Origin: Crocinitomicaceae bacterium
GTDB lineage: Bacteria; Bacteroidota; Bacteroidia; Flavobacteriales_D; Crocinitomicaceae
Assembly: GCA_020436025.1 (NCBI GenBank)
Contig: JAGQYP010000029.1
Span: forward strand, 1 to 43,909
Length of the DNA: 43,909 nt
Direction of reading: 5' to 3'
Shown here: positions 24,781-33,649 of the stretch, piece after piece
Numbering within the stretch: the stretch's first letter is position 1
Layout: the number at the start of each line of letters is the position of its first letter
Translations under genes and position numbers: made by a program
The notes under the pieces: generated by a model
What the model saw: only the letters and a program-made list of their open reading frames with translations
Databases searched by the model: none
Told to the model about the DNA's origin: nothing

Positions 24781-25728
24781 TTACTCCATTAATCCTCTTC
24801 CAACTTTCACTAGTTTACCTTCATCCTTAAGTACTTCAACAGCTTTATCCAAGACCCCGTTGATAAACCCGTTACTTTTAGGTGTACTGTAGAATTTAGA
24901 TATTTCAATATATTCATTGAGGGTTACCTTCGTTGGAATGGTTTTAAATTTTGTGATTTCAGTAACCGCCATTTTCATCAGAATAACATCCATCAAAGCA
25001 ATTCGATCCATTTCCCAGTTTTTAGTTAACTGATCGATCAGCTCGCTGTTGGTTTCTTCATTCTTAAGTGTTTCTCGGTAGAGATCAAGTAAAAACCCTT
25101 TTTCGTCTTCTTCGTCTTTGTAGAGAGGTAAAATCTGAAACGGCTTTCCTTCGTCCCCTTTTTTCAGGGATTTGATTACCATCGAACAAACATGATCGAT
25201 ATCGTCTTGCCACATGATACTCTCTTCTTCCAAATAGAAATAAAGGAGTTCGCTATTGGCTATATCTTTTTTGAAAAACTCAATTAGAAAAGTTCTGTCC
25301 TCTTCCCATGAGCTATCTGTAGATTCTATGTAATCGCTGTATAGTTCGTCCGACTTGGCTTTCTTGAACATCTTCTTAAGCAAATCTTGCTTGTCGTCTC
25401 CAATCCAATTGACTTTTTTCAATTCAGAAGCTTTTCTTAACTCTTCTGAACCTTCAATCAGATTGATCAAACGATTTTTGATGATCTTTTGCCTAGGGTC
25501 CTTTTCAGGATCACCTCCTGAAATTTTGTATTTAGATTGATCTATTTCTTTTTCCGTAAATACCTTAAATTCTTCAAAAACGAGCATATAAAACAAATAC
25601 AGATCGTATATTTTATTGATCGATTTCAAAAGTTCCTTTTCCTGATGAAGCACATCAGCATCGGGGGTTTGATAAAAAGAATAGAGCGCTTGAAGAACTT
25701 TAATTCTTAAATGTCTTCGGGTTAACAT
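24781..25728 (-). CDS. nusB: Transcription antitermination factor NusB (long form)
   Basis: NusB binds boxA RNA with ribosomal protein S10 to prevent premature termination of rRNA transcription. The N-terminus MLTRRHLRIKVLQALYSFYQ is the arginine-rich boxA-binding region. The C-terminal helical bundle is recognisable in NWEMDRIALMDVILMKMAVT, TKVTLNEYIEISKFY and KSNGFINGVLDKAVEVL. At 315 residues it is about twice E. coli NusB because of a long middle insertion (about 50-200), which is usual in Bacteroidota. It sits between leucine dehydrogenase (3 bases) and the DUF1573 gene (2 bases). Confidence 0.92.
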   Translation of the reverse strand: MLTRRHLRIKVLQALYSFYQTPDADVLHQEKELLKSINKIYDLYLFYMLVFEEFKVFTEKEIDQSKYKISGGDPEKDPRQKIIKNRLINLIEGSEELRKASELKKVNWIGDDKQDLLKKMFKKAKSDELYSDYIESTDSSWEEDRTFLIEFFKKDIANSELLYFYLEEESIMWQDDIDHVCSMVIKSLKKGDEGKPFQILPLYKDEEDEKGFLLDLYRETLKNEETNSELIDQLTKNWEMDRIALMDVILMKMAVTEITKFKTIPTKVTLNEYIEISKFYSTPKSNGFINGVLDKAVEVLKDEGKLVKVGRGLME

Positions 25729-25731
25729 AAA

Positions 25732-26829
25732 TTATAAAGGTAATTTCACTTTTCCGATAGATTCAATTCTTTCTTCTGCCATTTTATTAGCAATCTTGTA
25801 GGTTGGTGTACCCTCAGAATTGGATCTGTTTACTATTTCTAAAGTTCTGTTATAAATTTCTTCTGCTTTTCCCATTGCCCATTCAGCCGACAGTCCTTTT
25901 ACTTCCGCATAACAATTAATTACACCTCCAGCATTGATCATGAAATCAGGAACATAAATCATCCCTTTTTGCTTTACGACTTCTCCGTGAACAGACTCTT
26001 TCTGAAGTTGATTATTTGCTGCTCCTGCAATGATTGAACACTTCAATCGATCCAATGTTTCATCATTCACAGTTGCACCTAAAGCACATGGAGCATAAAT
26101 ATCCATATCGATATCGTAAATAGTATCCGGAGACACTACTTTAGCACCATTTTCCTTAGCGACTCTGTTTAATGTTTCTTCAAAAATATCAGTTACATAA
26201 ATATCAGCTCCTTCTTTGCTTAAATGCTGAACTAAATATTCACCAACGTGACCTACTCCTTGAACAGCGATTTTCTTTCCAGCAAGAGAATCTGAACCAA
26301 ACTGAACTTTAGCAGCCGCTTTCATTCCCATGTATACTCCATAAGCAGTTACAGGAGAAGGGTCCCCACTTTTACCTGGAAGTCCAACTACATTATTCGT
26401 TTCCATGTTCACCCAGGTCATGTCCTGTGGGTTAATTCCAACATCTTCCGCAGTAATGTACTTCCCGCCTAAACTTTCAACAAACTTTCCGAATCTTCTG
26501 AAAAGAGCTTCTGATTTCATTGTTCTTGAATCCCCAATGATCACGGCCTTTCCTCCACCTAAATTCAAACCTGAGATTGAATTTTTGTAAGTCATCCCTC
26601 TAGATAATCGAAGAACATCAATCAAGGCTTCATTTTCATTTTTGTACGACCACATTCTTGTTCCTCCAAGAGCTGGACCAAGTGTTGTATTGTGAACTGC
26701 GATGATCGCTTTTAAACCAGTGGCGTTATCATTGCAGAAAAGCAATTGTTCGTGATTGTACTGTGACATGCGTTCGATGACAGGATTTTCTGCCAAGGCC
26801 GTCTCTTTGATATCTTTTACTTCGAACAT
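25732..26829 (-). CDS. Leucine dehydrogenase (Glu/Leu/Phe/Val dehydrogenase family)
   Basis: A 365-residue cytoplasmic NAD-dependent enzyme that deaminates branched-chain amino acids to 2-oxo acids. The substrate domain shows LKAIIAVHNTTLGPALGGTR and GLNLGGGKAVIIGD (glycine-rich loop plus substrate Lys), GKYITAEDVGIN and GKSGDPSPVTAYGV. The NAD-binding domain shows GVGHVGEYLVQHL and APCALGATVND. TLGPALGGTRMW favours leucine over glutamate dehydrogenase. It is first in the operon with nusB, DUF1573 and yajC, divergent from the ABC exporter. In Bacteroidota it can supply branched keto-acid primers for iso-fatty acids (inference). Confidence 0.88.
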   Translation of the reverse strand: MFEVKDIKETALAENPVIERMSQYNHEQLLFCNDNATGLKAIIAVHNTTLGPALGGTRMWSYKNENEALIDVLRLSRGMTYKNSISGLNLGGGKAVIIGDSRTMKSEALFRRFGKFVESLGGKYITAEDVGINPQDMTWVNMETNNVVGLPGKSGDPSPVTAYGVYMGMKAAAKVQFGSDSLAGKKIAVQGVGHVGEYLVQHLSKEGADIYVTDIFEETLNRVAKENGAKVVSPDTIYDIDMDIYAPCALGATVNDETLDRLKCSIIAGAANNQLQKESVHGEVVKQKGMIYVPDFMINAGGVINCYAEVKGLSAEWAMGKAEEIYNRTLEIVNRSNSEGTPTYKIANKMAEERIESIGKVKLPL

Positions 26830-26867
26830 ATCTTCAAATCATTAGTTAGAACTGTTAATACTTTGAT

Positions 26868-26875
26868 TACTTTTG
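26868..26875 (+). promoter_or_regulatory. -7 box of the ABC exporter gene
   Basis: TACTTTTG matches TAnnTTTG. No clear -33 TTTG at proper distance. Predicted transcription would begin near 26882, leaving a leader of about 37 bases that starts with a hairpin. Confidence 0.4.
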
Positions 26876-26881
26876 TAACCC

Positions 26882-26900
26882 GCTTCGCAAAAAGCGTAGC
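26882..26900 (+). promoter_or_regulatory. Hairpin in the leader of the ABC exporter gene
   Basis: GCTTCGC (26882-26888) and GCGTAGC (26894-26900) pair with one mismatch around an AAAAA loop. It lies in the divergent gap, just before the ABC gene. It may stabilise the 5' end of the mRNA or be a protein-binding palindrome; I see no terminator T run on the plus strand. Confidence 0.4.
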
Positions 26901-26918
26901 AAAAATAGAAAAAAAAGA

Positions 26919-28688
26919 ATGAAATCGTTATTTCACCTGAACAAATATTTGGTCAAATACAAGTGGAAACTCATACTGGGTTTTATCTTTATTGTTGCTT
27001 CCAATTTATTTGCTGTGTACATGCCTATCATCGTGCAGGAGACAACCGACACTATGATGTTGTATGCCAACAATTTGGAGACTTACACGAAAAGTGACAT
27101 CACAAAATATGGATTAATTTCTGCTGGATTATTTATTGGTCTCGCTTTGGCAAAGGGGCTCTTTTTATTTTTCACACGTCAAACCATCATTATTGTTTCA
27201 AGACATATTGAGTTTGATTTGAAAAATGAGATTTACCAAAAGTATCAGGAACTGGATTACTCGTTTTATAAGAAAAGTAGAATTGGAGATTTGATGACGC
27301 GAATTAGTGAAGATGTCTCCAAAGTCAGAATGTATTTAGGACCGGGAATCATGTACACCTTCAATTTGGCGGTACTTTTCTCTTTGGTGATCTATTTCAT
27401 GGTCTCCATCAGTCCAAAACTCTCCTTATATGTTTTACTTCCCTTGCCGATCATGTCTGTTTTGATCTATTGGGTAAGCTCTTTGGTTTACAAAAAAAGT
27501 CATGCTGTACAAGCCGATCTTTCTGCGTTATCTAATAGTTCACAAGAAGTGTTTTCAGGGATTAAGATCTTAAAAGCCTATTCTAAAGAAAAGTACTTTC
27601 AAGACGTGTATGCTGAAAGTGCTGAAAGTTATTTAAAGAGCAACATGTCCATGGTTCGTATCAACTCCTTGTTCATGCCAACCATCTTTCTATTGATTGG
27701 ATTGAGTAATATTTTCACGATTTATGTTGGAGGAATCATGTATTACGATGGAGAAATCTCTTTGGGAAACATACTTCAGTTTATTTATTACATCAACATG
27801 CTCACTTGGCCATTTGCCGCTGTCGGATGGATTACGAGTATCATTCAAAGAGCTGCAGCCAGTCAGGATCGAATCAATCAGTTTTTGGATTCAGAGCCAA
27901 CTATAGATGAAAATTCGGAGAAAGATGAATTAAGCACGATTCAAAACATTCAGTTTGATCAGGTTGTCCAATATTTTGAAGATGCTTCGCGACCTATACT
28001 CAAGAACATTAATTTCTCTATTTCTCAAGGAGAAGTTATTGGAATCATGGGGAAAACGGGTTCTGGTAAATCGACATTGATCAATCTACTTTTGAGAGAA
28101 TTCGACCCGGATAAAGGTGAAATTTTGATCAATAATGGAAACTTGGATCAAATCAACTTAAAATCTTACAGAAAGAAAATCGGATTGGTACCCCAAGATG
28201 TTTTCCTCTTTTCAGATACCATTGAAAACAATATTCGTTTTGGAGCCAATCGAGAAGTAAGCATGGAAGAAGTGATCGAAGTAAGCAAAAAAGCTGGTGT
28301 TTACGAGGATATCATGAATTTCCCTGATCAGTTCAACACCTTATTGGGTGAAAGAGGAGTGAATTTATCTGGAGGTCAAAAACAAAGAATTTCCATCGCT
28401 CGTGCATTATTGAAGAATTGCGATGTATTCATTTTTGATGATTGTTTGTCAGCCGTTGATACCGCAACAGAAGAGCTTATCCTTAACTCCATTAAAAAGA
28501 TTGAAGGAAATAAAACTGTAATCATTGTGAGTCATAGAGTTTCAACCGTTAAACATGCCAACAAAATTCTGTTTTTGGATAAAGGAGAGATTGCAGAATT
28601 TGGAACTCACGAAGAACTTCTTTCTCAAAATGGTTTGTACAAAAGAGTCTTTGACAAACAAGCCGACAAAGGTTCTGGTGATGAGTAA
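26919..28688 (+). CDS. ABC transporter half-exporter (permease-ATPase fusion)
   Basis: A 589-residue type IV ABC half-transporter, probably exporting lipids or drugs. The membrane domain covers about 1-310 with six helices. The ATPase domain (about 340-589) has Walker A MGKTGSGKSTL, Q-loop VPQDVFLFSDTIENNI, signature VNLSGGQKQRISIARAL and switch IIVSHRVSTV. Walker B reads VFIFDDCLSAVD, so the catalytic Glu is Asp508. That is typical of the degenerate subunit of heterodimers such as YheI/YheH or TM287/288. No partner half-transporter is adjacent, so it may pair with a distant one or act as a homodimer with slow hydrolysis. It is divergent from leucine dehydrogenase. Confidence 0.9.
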   Translation: MKSLFHLNKYLVKYKWKLILGFIFIVASNLFAVYMPIIVQETTDTMMLYANNLETYTKSDITKYGLISAGLFIGLALAKGLFLFFTRQTIIIVSRHIEFDLKNEIYQKYQELDYSFYKKSRIGDLMTRISEDVSKVRMYLGPGIMYTFNLAVLFSLVIYFMVSISPKLSLYVLLPLPIMSVLIYWVSSLVYKKSHAVQADLSALSNSSQEVFSGIKILKAYSKEKYFQDVYAESAESYLKSNMSMVRINSLFMPTIFLLIGLSNIFTIYVGGIMYYDGEISLGNILQFIYYINMLTWPFAAVGWITSIIQRAAASQDRINQFLDSEPTIDENSEKDELSTIQNIQFDQVVQYFEDASRPILKNINFSISQGEVIGIMGKTGSGKSTLINLLLREFDPDKGEILINNGNLDQINLKSYRKKIGLVPQDVFLFSDTIENNIRFGANREVSMEEVIEVSKKAGVYEDIMNFPDQFNTLLGERGVNLSGGQKQRISIARALLKNCDVFIFDDCLSAVDTATEELILNSIKKIEGNKTVIIVSHRVSTVKHANKILFLDKGEIAEFGTHEELLSQNGLYKRVFDKQADKGSGDE

Positions 28689-28697
28689 GCGTTTACT

Positions 28698-29564
28698 TTA
28701 CTTACAAAAGAGCTTTTTCGGATAATCCTGTAGGAATAAAACAAAATTGAATCTTCTGTTTTCCTGTTCGATGGACTTCTTTTCCAATTTAAAACTAAAT
28801 GTCTGAAAGAATTCTTCCAATTCCGTTTCCGACTCCCTTGTAATCATGATCATTTTGGATGGGTCCAATCTTACCCTACTGACTTTCCCCGTTTCAGTTA
28901 GTTCAAATTCAACATTTAATGACAGGATTTTATGATAGGACTTACTCTTCTTCAAAACCGGATAATCACAATAGACTTTTTTCAGGAAACTCTTTTTGTT
29001 CTCTAGTTTAAAGAAGGATTTTACACCTTTAACTTCTAAATCGGCAGACTCCCCTTTTGGCAGTTTCATATCTTCAAAGAAATGGGAACAGCTAGCATAT
29101 TGTAATTTGGATTCTTTGAAGTATTTGAGATTCGATACATACACTTGTTCGCCAGTTTGCATGTAAAATTGCCAAACCGTATAGTTTTGATTTGTATCGG
29201 TAGGATCGATTTGTTTGTATAAAATAGATCGGACTTGATTTCCTTTTAAAAGAAATACTGAGTCCTTTATTTTTTGAACATAGGGATTCACTAAAATTTC
29301 ATTCGATACATTTTCCGATTCACCTAGAAAGTTGACTTGGTCATTATCACGCGTAAAACTGGACAAAGGCATGGATATGATCTTCCAATCGTAATTTCCT
29401 CCTTCGATATAATGCATTTCAAGATCCCGGACCATCCGTTTCTCCATTTTATCGGGAATACTAATTTTCAACCCTTTAGCTAATTCATACGATTTCCATT
29501 CGATGGTTTGACCGATTGAGGAAAAGATGAAAAAACAGGATATCAAAAGGGTGAAATATTTCAT
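28698..29564 (-). CDS. Hypothetical exported protein
   Basis: A 288-residue protein with a signal peptide (MKYFTLLISCFFIFSSIGQ) and a mature region of mixed alpha/beta character: SYELAKGLKISIPDKMEKR, then YTVWQFYMQTGEQVYVSNLK. The C-terminal half LSLNVEFELTETGKVSRVRL recalls a TonB-C-like strand pattern, but I cannot assign it. A cysteine in CSHFFEDM and another in YCDYPVL could pair. It is convergent with the ABC exporter (9-base gap) and divergent from the next exported protein gene, with which it shares a 48-base promoter region. Confidence 0.6.
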   Translation of the reverse strand: MKYFTLLISCFFIFSSIGQTIEWKSYELAKGLKISIPDKMEKRMVRDLEMHYIEGGNYDWKIISMPLSSFTRDNDQVNFLGESENVSNEILVNPYVQKIKDSVFLLKGNQVRSILYKQIDPTDTNQNYTVWQFYMQTGEQVYVSNLKYFKESKLQYASCSHFFEDMKLPKGESADLEVKGVKSFFKLENKKSFLKKVYCDYPVLKKSKSYHKILSLNVEFELTETGKVSRVRLDPSKMIMITRESETELEEFFQTFSFKLEKKSIEQENRRFNFVLFLQDYPKKLFCK

Positions 29565-29612
29565 TTAAATTCTATTTTTGAAGAAGTGAACCAAATTTAT
29601 AAATTAATTAAA

Positions 29613-30272
29613 ATGAAGATTTCCCTTATTTCTCTAGTTATCGCAAGTGTAATGTTGATTACTTCCAATTTGCATGCCCAAAAGAAAAATGTTTTGGACT
29701 ATTATAAAATGTTGGAAGTAAGTCAGGAATACAAAATCACCAAAACAGGAGAAAAATACCAAACCGTAGGTATTACCGAAGAACCCTTTGATGTAACTGT
29801 GGACTTCAAAAATGGTTACATCGAAATTAAAGACGAAGGAACAGGTGGCGGAACCCTATTTTATCAGGTAGTTCTTTACAGAAAATCAGATGGAAGTGCC
29901 TTAATTGCGATGACAAGCCAGGTTTTTGATGGCGTTTCTGTAGGATGTGAAATTGATTTTTTTGAAGAAAAAGATGGAAAATTGGTCTCCAAAACAAGCA
30001 AGTATTTCCCCGGAAAAGACTATTTCATTGAAAAATTTCCAAAGATTTTATCTACAGATGAAAAAGAAGTTTTAGGAGATGTTGTCAATCCCGTTTATGA
30101 TCTTCCACAGAATGGACTAACCATCAACATCATGTACCAGGTTAAAAGTCATGTTGGAAAAGAAAATAAGAAACAATTCGATCTTCAGCAAAGATTATTG
30201 AAAATGGGACCTGTTTTCTTGAAGTGGAAATTCAATAAGGTAACAGACCAATTTGAAATTGTGAATTCATAA
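29613..30272 (+). CDS. Hypothetical exported protein
   Basis: A protein of 219 residues from ATG 29613, which begins a clean signal peptide (MKISLISLVIASVMLITSNL, then HAQ). The frame extends upstream to a GTG at 29586 with nine charged or polar residues, which I judge non-coding. The mature protein has strands such as PFDVTVDFKNGYIEIKDEG, GGGTLFYQVVLYRKSDGSAL and GCEIDFFEEKDGKLVSK, and looks like a small beta-sandwich. I recognise no family. Two membrane protein genes follow on the same strand (29 and 19 bases apart), possibly one transcript. Confidence 0.6.
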   Translation: MKISLISLVIASVMLITSNLHAQKKNVLDYYKMLEVSQEYKITKTGEKYQTVGITEEPFDVTVDFKNGYIEIKDEGTGGGTLFYQVVLYRKSDGSALIAMTSQVFDGVSVGCEIDFFEEKDGKLVSKTSKYFPGKDYFIEKFPKILSTDEKEVLGDVVNPVYDLPQNGLTINIMYQVKSHVGKENKKQFDLQQRLLKMGPVFLKWKFNKVTDQFEIVNS

Positions 30273-30301
30273 TTCTATATTTAATCACTAAAAAACACAA
30301 G

Positions 30302-30832
30302 GTGGCAATAAAGAAGATTACATACGAAACCATTGATAATATTGACTATCAAAGTAAAATTAGCCGATTTTTATTTGGGAAGAACGACCCACCGATTATC
30401 ACAAAAGTGGCTTTTTACTTAGGAATCGCTGGATGGTTTTATTTTTTCATCTGGTATTTGGCAGCTTTCATGTCGATTAAATTTATTGATGGAATTGAGC
30501 ATCCAGAGCAAATTAAAGCCAATTTCAACAAGATCGGATTGGAATACGGTTTCGATAATTTTCAGACCACTTTAGAGAATGTTTTGATGATTACCTTGAT
30601 CTGTCTTGGAGCCGTTTTGATCTCCCTGTTCATGATTTACAGAAGAAAGATCTATGGATACTATATTTACCTTGGTGGTTGGCTTGCCAGTATTTTGGTC
30701 ATGGTATTCATGTTAGGATTTAAATTTTTCTGGGAAGAAATTACCCATATGGACAAAGCCATCATGCTTATTCTGATTCTCCCATATTTCGTATTTTACT
30801 ATCTATTGAAAAAGACCAAAGAAAGCGAATAA
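30302..30832 (+). CDS. Hypothetical membrane protein
   Basis: A 176-residue protein with about four membrane helices (about 34-58, 93-116, 122-142, 155-170), a cytoplasmic N-terminus, and a short polar loop (DGIEHPEQIKANFNKIGLEY) between the first two. No conserved charged residues in the helices suggest a transport role. I recognise no family. GTG 30302 is the best start: no in-frame ATG lies between it and the first helix. It is preceded by an exported protein gene and followed by another small membrane protein gene. Confidence 0.6.
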   Translation: MAIKKITYETIDNIDYQSKISRFLFGKNDPPIITKVAFYLGIAGWFYFFIWYLAAFMSIKFIDGIEHPEQIKANFNKIGLEYGFDNFQTTLENVLMITLICLGAVLISLFMIYRRKIYGYYIYLGGWLASILVMVFMLGFKFFWEEITHMDKAIMLILILPYFVFYYLLKKTKESE

Positions 30833-30851
30833 CAGAAGCTTTTCGATACTC

Positions 30852-31160
30852 ATGGGGAATAAGAAAAAGCCGAATCAACCTCGGATTAAAAAAGAGAGCA
30901 ATTCAAAGAAGAAAAAGCTAACCAAAGCTGAAATTGAACTTTCGGATAAGAATTTTAAGATTGGAACAACACTAATGGTGGTCTGCGTGGCAACTTCAAT
31001 TGTACCACTTTTCATTATCTTTTTAGCCCCAATTCTTTACATTTTTGGAATTTATTACGTGACAAATTCGCATAAGAGTCTTGAGAACAAACTAGTGGCT
31101 ATTCTTTCTCCTCTGGTCTATTTTGGAGGTTTCTACGGATTTTTAATGCTGATGAATTAA
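30852..31160 (+). CDS. Small hypothetical membrane protein with Lys-rich N-terminus
   Basis: A 102-residue protein. Residues 1-33 are strongly basic (MGNKKKPNQPRIKKESNSKK) and should face the cytoplasm. Two hydrophobic stretches (about 38-68, 80-101) form membrane helices. The family is unknown. The gene is 19 bases after the preceding membrane protein gene and its last four bases overlap the convergent SulP transporter gene. Confidence 0.6.
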   Translation: MGNKKKPNQPRIKKESNSKKKKLTKAEIELSDKNFKIGTTLMVVCVATSIVPLFIIFLAPILYIFGIYYVTNSHKSLENKLVAILSPLVYFGGFYGFLMLMN

Positions 31161-32746
31161 TCAAAAGCTTCTGTAACTACGTAATAACGCGGATCGTCCA
31201 CATCCGTTTTGATGTACTTTTCAAAATCAGGATTAACTTTTCTCAGTAATCGAATACAATCTGGAGATAAATGTGTCAGTTGAACCTTTTTTCCCACTTC
31301 ATTGTACTTTTCGATCACCTTAATCAAAGCTTCAACCCCTGAATGATCTTGCACTTTGGATTCAATAAAATCGATTTCAACCTGCTCTGGATCGTTTTTA
31401 GGATCAAATTTTTGCATGAAGACTTGTACTGAACCGAAAAATAGTACGCCCCAGATGTTGTAGACCTTTGTCCCATCTTCTTTGACGCTTTTTCGTGCTC
31501 GGATACGGATCGCATTTTCCCAACTAAATACTAATGCTGAGATTATAACTCCTGAAATTACTGCTATGGCAAGATCAAAAATGACAGTTAACGCACTCAC
31601 TGCAATCAGTACAAAAGCATCGGATAAAGGTATTTTTCTAATAATTCTGAAACTCGACCAAGCAAAAGTTCCGATTACCACCATGAACATGACTCCGACC
31701 AAAGCTGCAATCGGAATTTGTTCAATCACAGATGCTCCAAATAGAATAAAACTTAAGAGGGCTAATGAAGCCACTAGTCCAGAAAGCCTTCCCCTACCTC
31801 CAGAATTCACATTAATAATGGATTGCCCGATCATGGCGCAACCTCCCATTCCTCCGAAAAAGCCATTTACCATGTTGGCACCGCCTTGAGCTACACATTC
31901 TCTATTCGCTGAACCTCTGGTATCTGTTAATTCATCCACCAAAGTAAGCGTCATCAAAGATTCAATCAATCCGATAGCCGCCAAGATTAAAGCATAGGGC
32001 AACATGAATTGAAACGCTTTCCAATTTAGATCAATAGCCGGCACATCAAAAGTGGGCAAACCAGCCTGAATCCCATCTCCTCCTCCATTTTTGATAAAAG
32101 AAGCTACGGTTTCAGTCTGAATTCCCCCAAAAATAACGATTAGAGAAACTACAAGAATTCCCGCCAATGCTGCGGGAAAGTTCTTAGTAAGTTTAGGTAG
32201 AAAGAACATGATTCCCATTGTAAGTGCAACCAATCCTAGCATGATAAAAAGGGATTGACCTTCAATGAAACTCCCATGAACCTTAAACATGCCAATTTGA
32301 CTTATGAATATCACAATAGCCAAACCATTCACAAAGCCCATCATTACAGACTGTGGAATCATTCGAACAAACTTTCCTAATCGAAATACACCGGCTAAAA
32401 TTTGGAAAACACCCGCAAGGATAATGGTAGCAAACAAAAACTGTAAACCTGATCCTTCTCCTCCGATAACTTCTCCTTCCTTTACCAAATCCACCATGAC
32501 AACTGCTAAGGCTCCTGTAGCTCCGGAAATCATTCCTGGTCTTCCTCCAAAAATAGATGTAATGAATCCCATCATGAAAGCTCCGTACAATCCCACAATA
32601 GGCGAAATACCCGCTATAAAGGCAAAAGCTACTGCTTCAGGAACGAGGGCAAGGGCTACGGTAAGACCAGACATCAGATCGTTTGGGATACTACCATTTT
32701 GTCTGTCGATTAAAGTAAATTTTGATAATAAAGTCTTGTAAAACAT
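31157..32746 (-). CDS. SulP family anion transporter with C-terminal STAS domain
   Basis: A 529-residue inner-membrane transporter of the SulP/SLC26 family, carrying sulfate, bicarbonate or related anions. The membrane domain has DLMSGLTVALALVPEAVAFA, GLYGAFMMGFITSIFGGRPG, MISGATGALAVVMVDLV, GGMGGCAMIGQSIINVNSGG and RGRLSGLVASL, the last two typical of bacterial SulP proteins. The STAS domain (about 425-529) includes VEIDFIESKVQDHSGVEALI. The substrate cannot be read from sequence. This short-STAS group is often annotated as a sulfate permease, though several relatives move bicarbonate. No sulfur genes are nearby. Confidence 0.9.
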   Translation of the reverse strand: MFYKTLLSKFTLIDRQNGSIPNDLMSGLTVALALVPEAVAFAFIAGISPIVGLYGAFMMGFITSIFGGRPGMISGATGALAVVMVDLVKEGEVIGGEGSGLQFLFATIILAGVFQILAGVFRLGKFVRMIPQSVMMGFVNGLAIVIFISQIGMFKVHGSFIEGQSLFIMLGLVALTMGIMFFLPKLTKNFPAALAGILVVSLIVIFGGIQTETVASFIKNGGGDGIQAGLPTFDVPAIDLNWKAFQFMLPYALILAAIGLIESLMTLTLVDELTDTRGSANRECVAQGGANMVNGFFGGMGGCAMIGQSIINVNSGGRGRLSGLVASLALLSFILFGASVIEQIPIAALVGVMFMVVIGTFAWSSFRIIRKIPLSDAFVLIAVSALTVIFDLAIAVISGVIISALVFSWENAIRIRARKSVKEDGTKVYNIWGVLFFGSVQVFMQKFDPKNDPEQVEIDFIESKVQDHSGVEALIKVIEKYNEVGKKVQLTHLSPDCIRLLRKVNPDFEKYIKTDVDDPRYYVVTEAFD

Positions 32747-32812
32747 TCGAATCTAATTGCAAATAGGGCGCGAAAGTAGCAAGAAGATTCCGAACAGAAG
32801 AATTTTATTCGA

Positions 32813-33649
32813 CTAAGCCCATTTTTCGTTCAACGAATTGATGAACATTTGAGCATTGTCGTTTTTGTATTGTTTTGATTTATAAGTTCCTACCCAGCTT
32901 ACCCCATGAATGGCATTAGTTAGCAATACTTCATCTGCTGCTAATAGATGTGAAGGCATGATACTGGTTTTGAAAACCGTCATTTTAGTGTCCTCAGCTA
33001 TATCAATAATCTGCTTAATCATGGTTCCATCCATGCATCCATCTTGTAGATCAGGCGTATAAATCACTCCATTTGAAATGATTAATAGGTTTGAATTAGA
33101 ACTTTCAATAACCCCTCCTTTAGTATTGGTAATCAGATAGTCATCCAATCCGTTATCTTGAGCGTCCATCCTGGCTACCACACTGTAAAAGGCATTTTTT
33201 GTTTTATAAGCGGAGAATTGATTAATCTGTTTTTTGATGGTCGGATGAATATCTACATTCAGACCTACCTGATTAAGCTGAAATTCATTATTTTCAAGAG
33301 GATCAAAAGTTAAAATTACATCGGTTAAATTGTCTGTAGGCAAGAACTTCCCTCCCATTCTGCGATCTACGTTTACTCTGACCACACCCCCTTTGGTGAC
33401 CTTATTTGCCTCAAGGAGGGATTCAATTTGACGGATTAAATCCAAAGTTTGAACCTCCGTACTTTCCTGCATTCGCATGGATTTCATCCCACCTCTGATT
33501 CTTTCAACGTGAGCGGGAACGTTTAGAGCTTTACCATCTTTTACTCGAATGGATTCAAATAGTCCGTCTGCGTATAAGTAGGCTCTATTTCTTGGACTGA
33601 TTGAAAATTCTGATTCTTCAATTATTGTACTGTTAAAAGATAGTTTCAT
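32813..33649 (-). CDS. Class IV aminotransferase / aminodeoxychorismate lyase-like
   Basis: A 278-residue fold-type IV PLP enzyme. Marks are FSISPRNRAYLYADGLFESI and PAHVERI at the N-terminus, a probable PLP Lys149 in FSAYKTKNAFYSV, GGVIESSNSNLLIISNG, DGCMDGTM, and ADEVLLTNAIHGVSWV. The family includes branched-chain aminotransferase, D-amino acid aminotransferase and PabC lyase. The short length and LTNAIHGVSWV favour a PabC-like or generic class IV enzyme, not IlvE. The specific reaction is uncertain, and no folate gene is adjacent. It follows the rhomboid gene with no gap. Confidence 0.8.
   Translation of the reverse strand: MKLSFNSTIIEESEFSISPRNRAYLYADGLFESIRVKDGKALNVPAHVERIRGGMKSMRMQESTEVQTLDLIRQIESLLEANKVTKGGVVRVNVDRRMGGKFLPTDNLTDVILTFDPLENNEFQLNQVGLNVDIHPTIKKQINQFSAYKTKNAFYSVVARMDAQDNGLDDYLITNTKGGVIESSNSNLLIISNGVIYTPDLQDGCMDGTMIKQIIDIAEDTKMTVFKTSIMPSHLLAADEVLLTNAIHGVSWVGTYKSKQYKNDNAQMFINSLNEKWA

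Noticed and set aside
31482..32741. Long plus-strand open frames (135 and 145 codons) opposite the SulP gene
   Set aside because: They are antisense shadows of a clear SulP coding sequence, with Thr/Pro/Lys-rich translations lacking any recognisable family.
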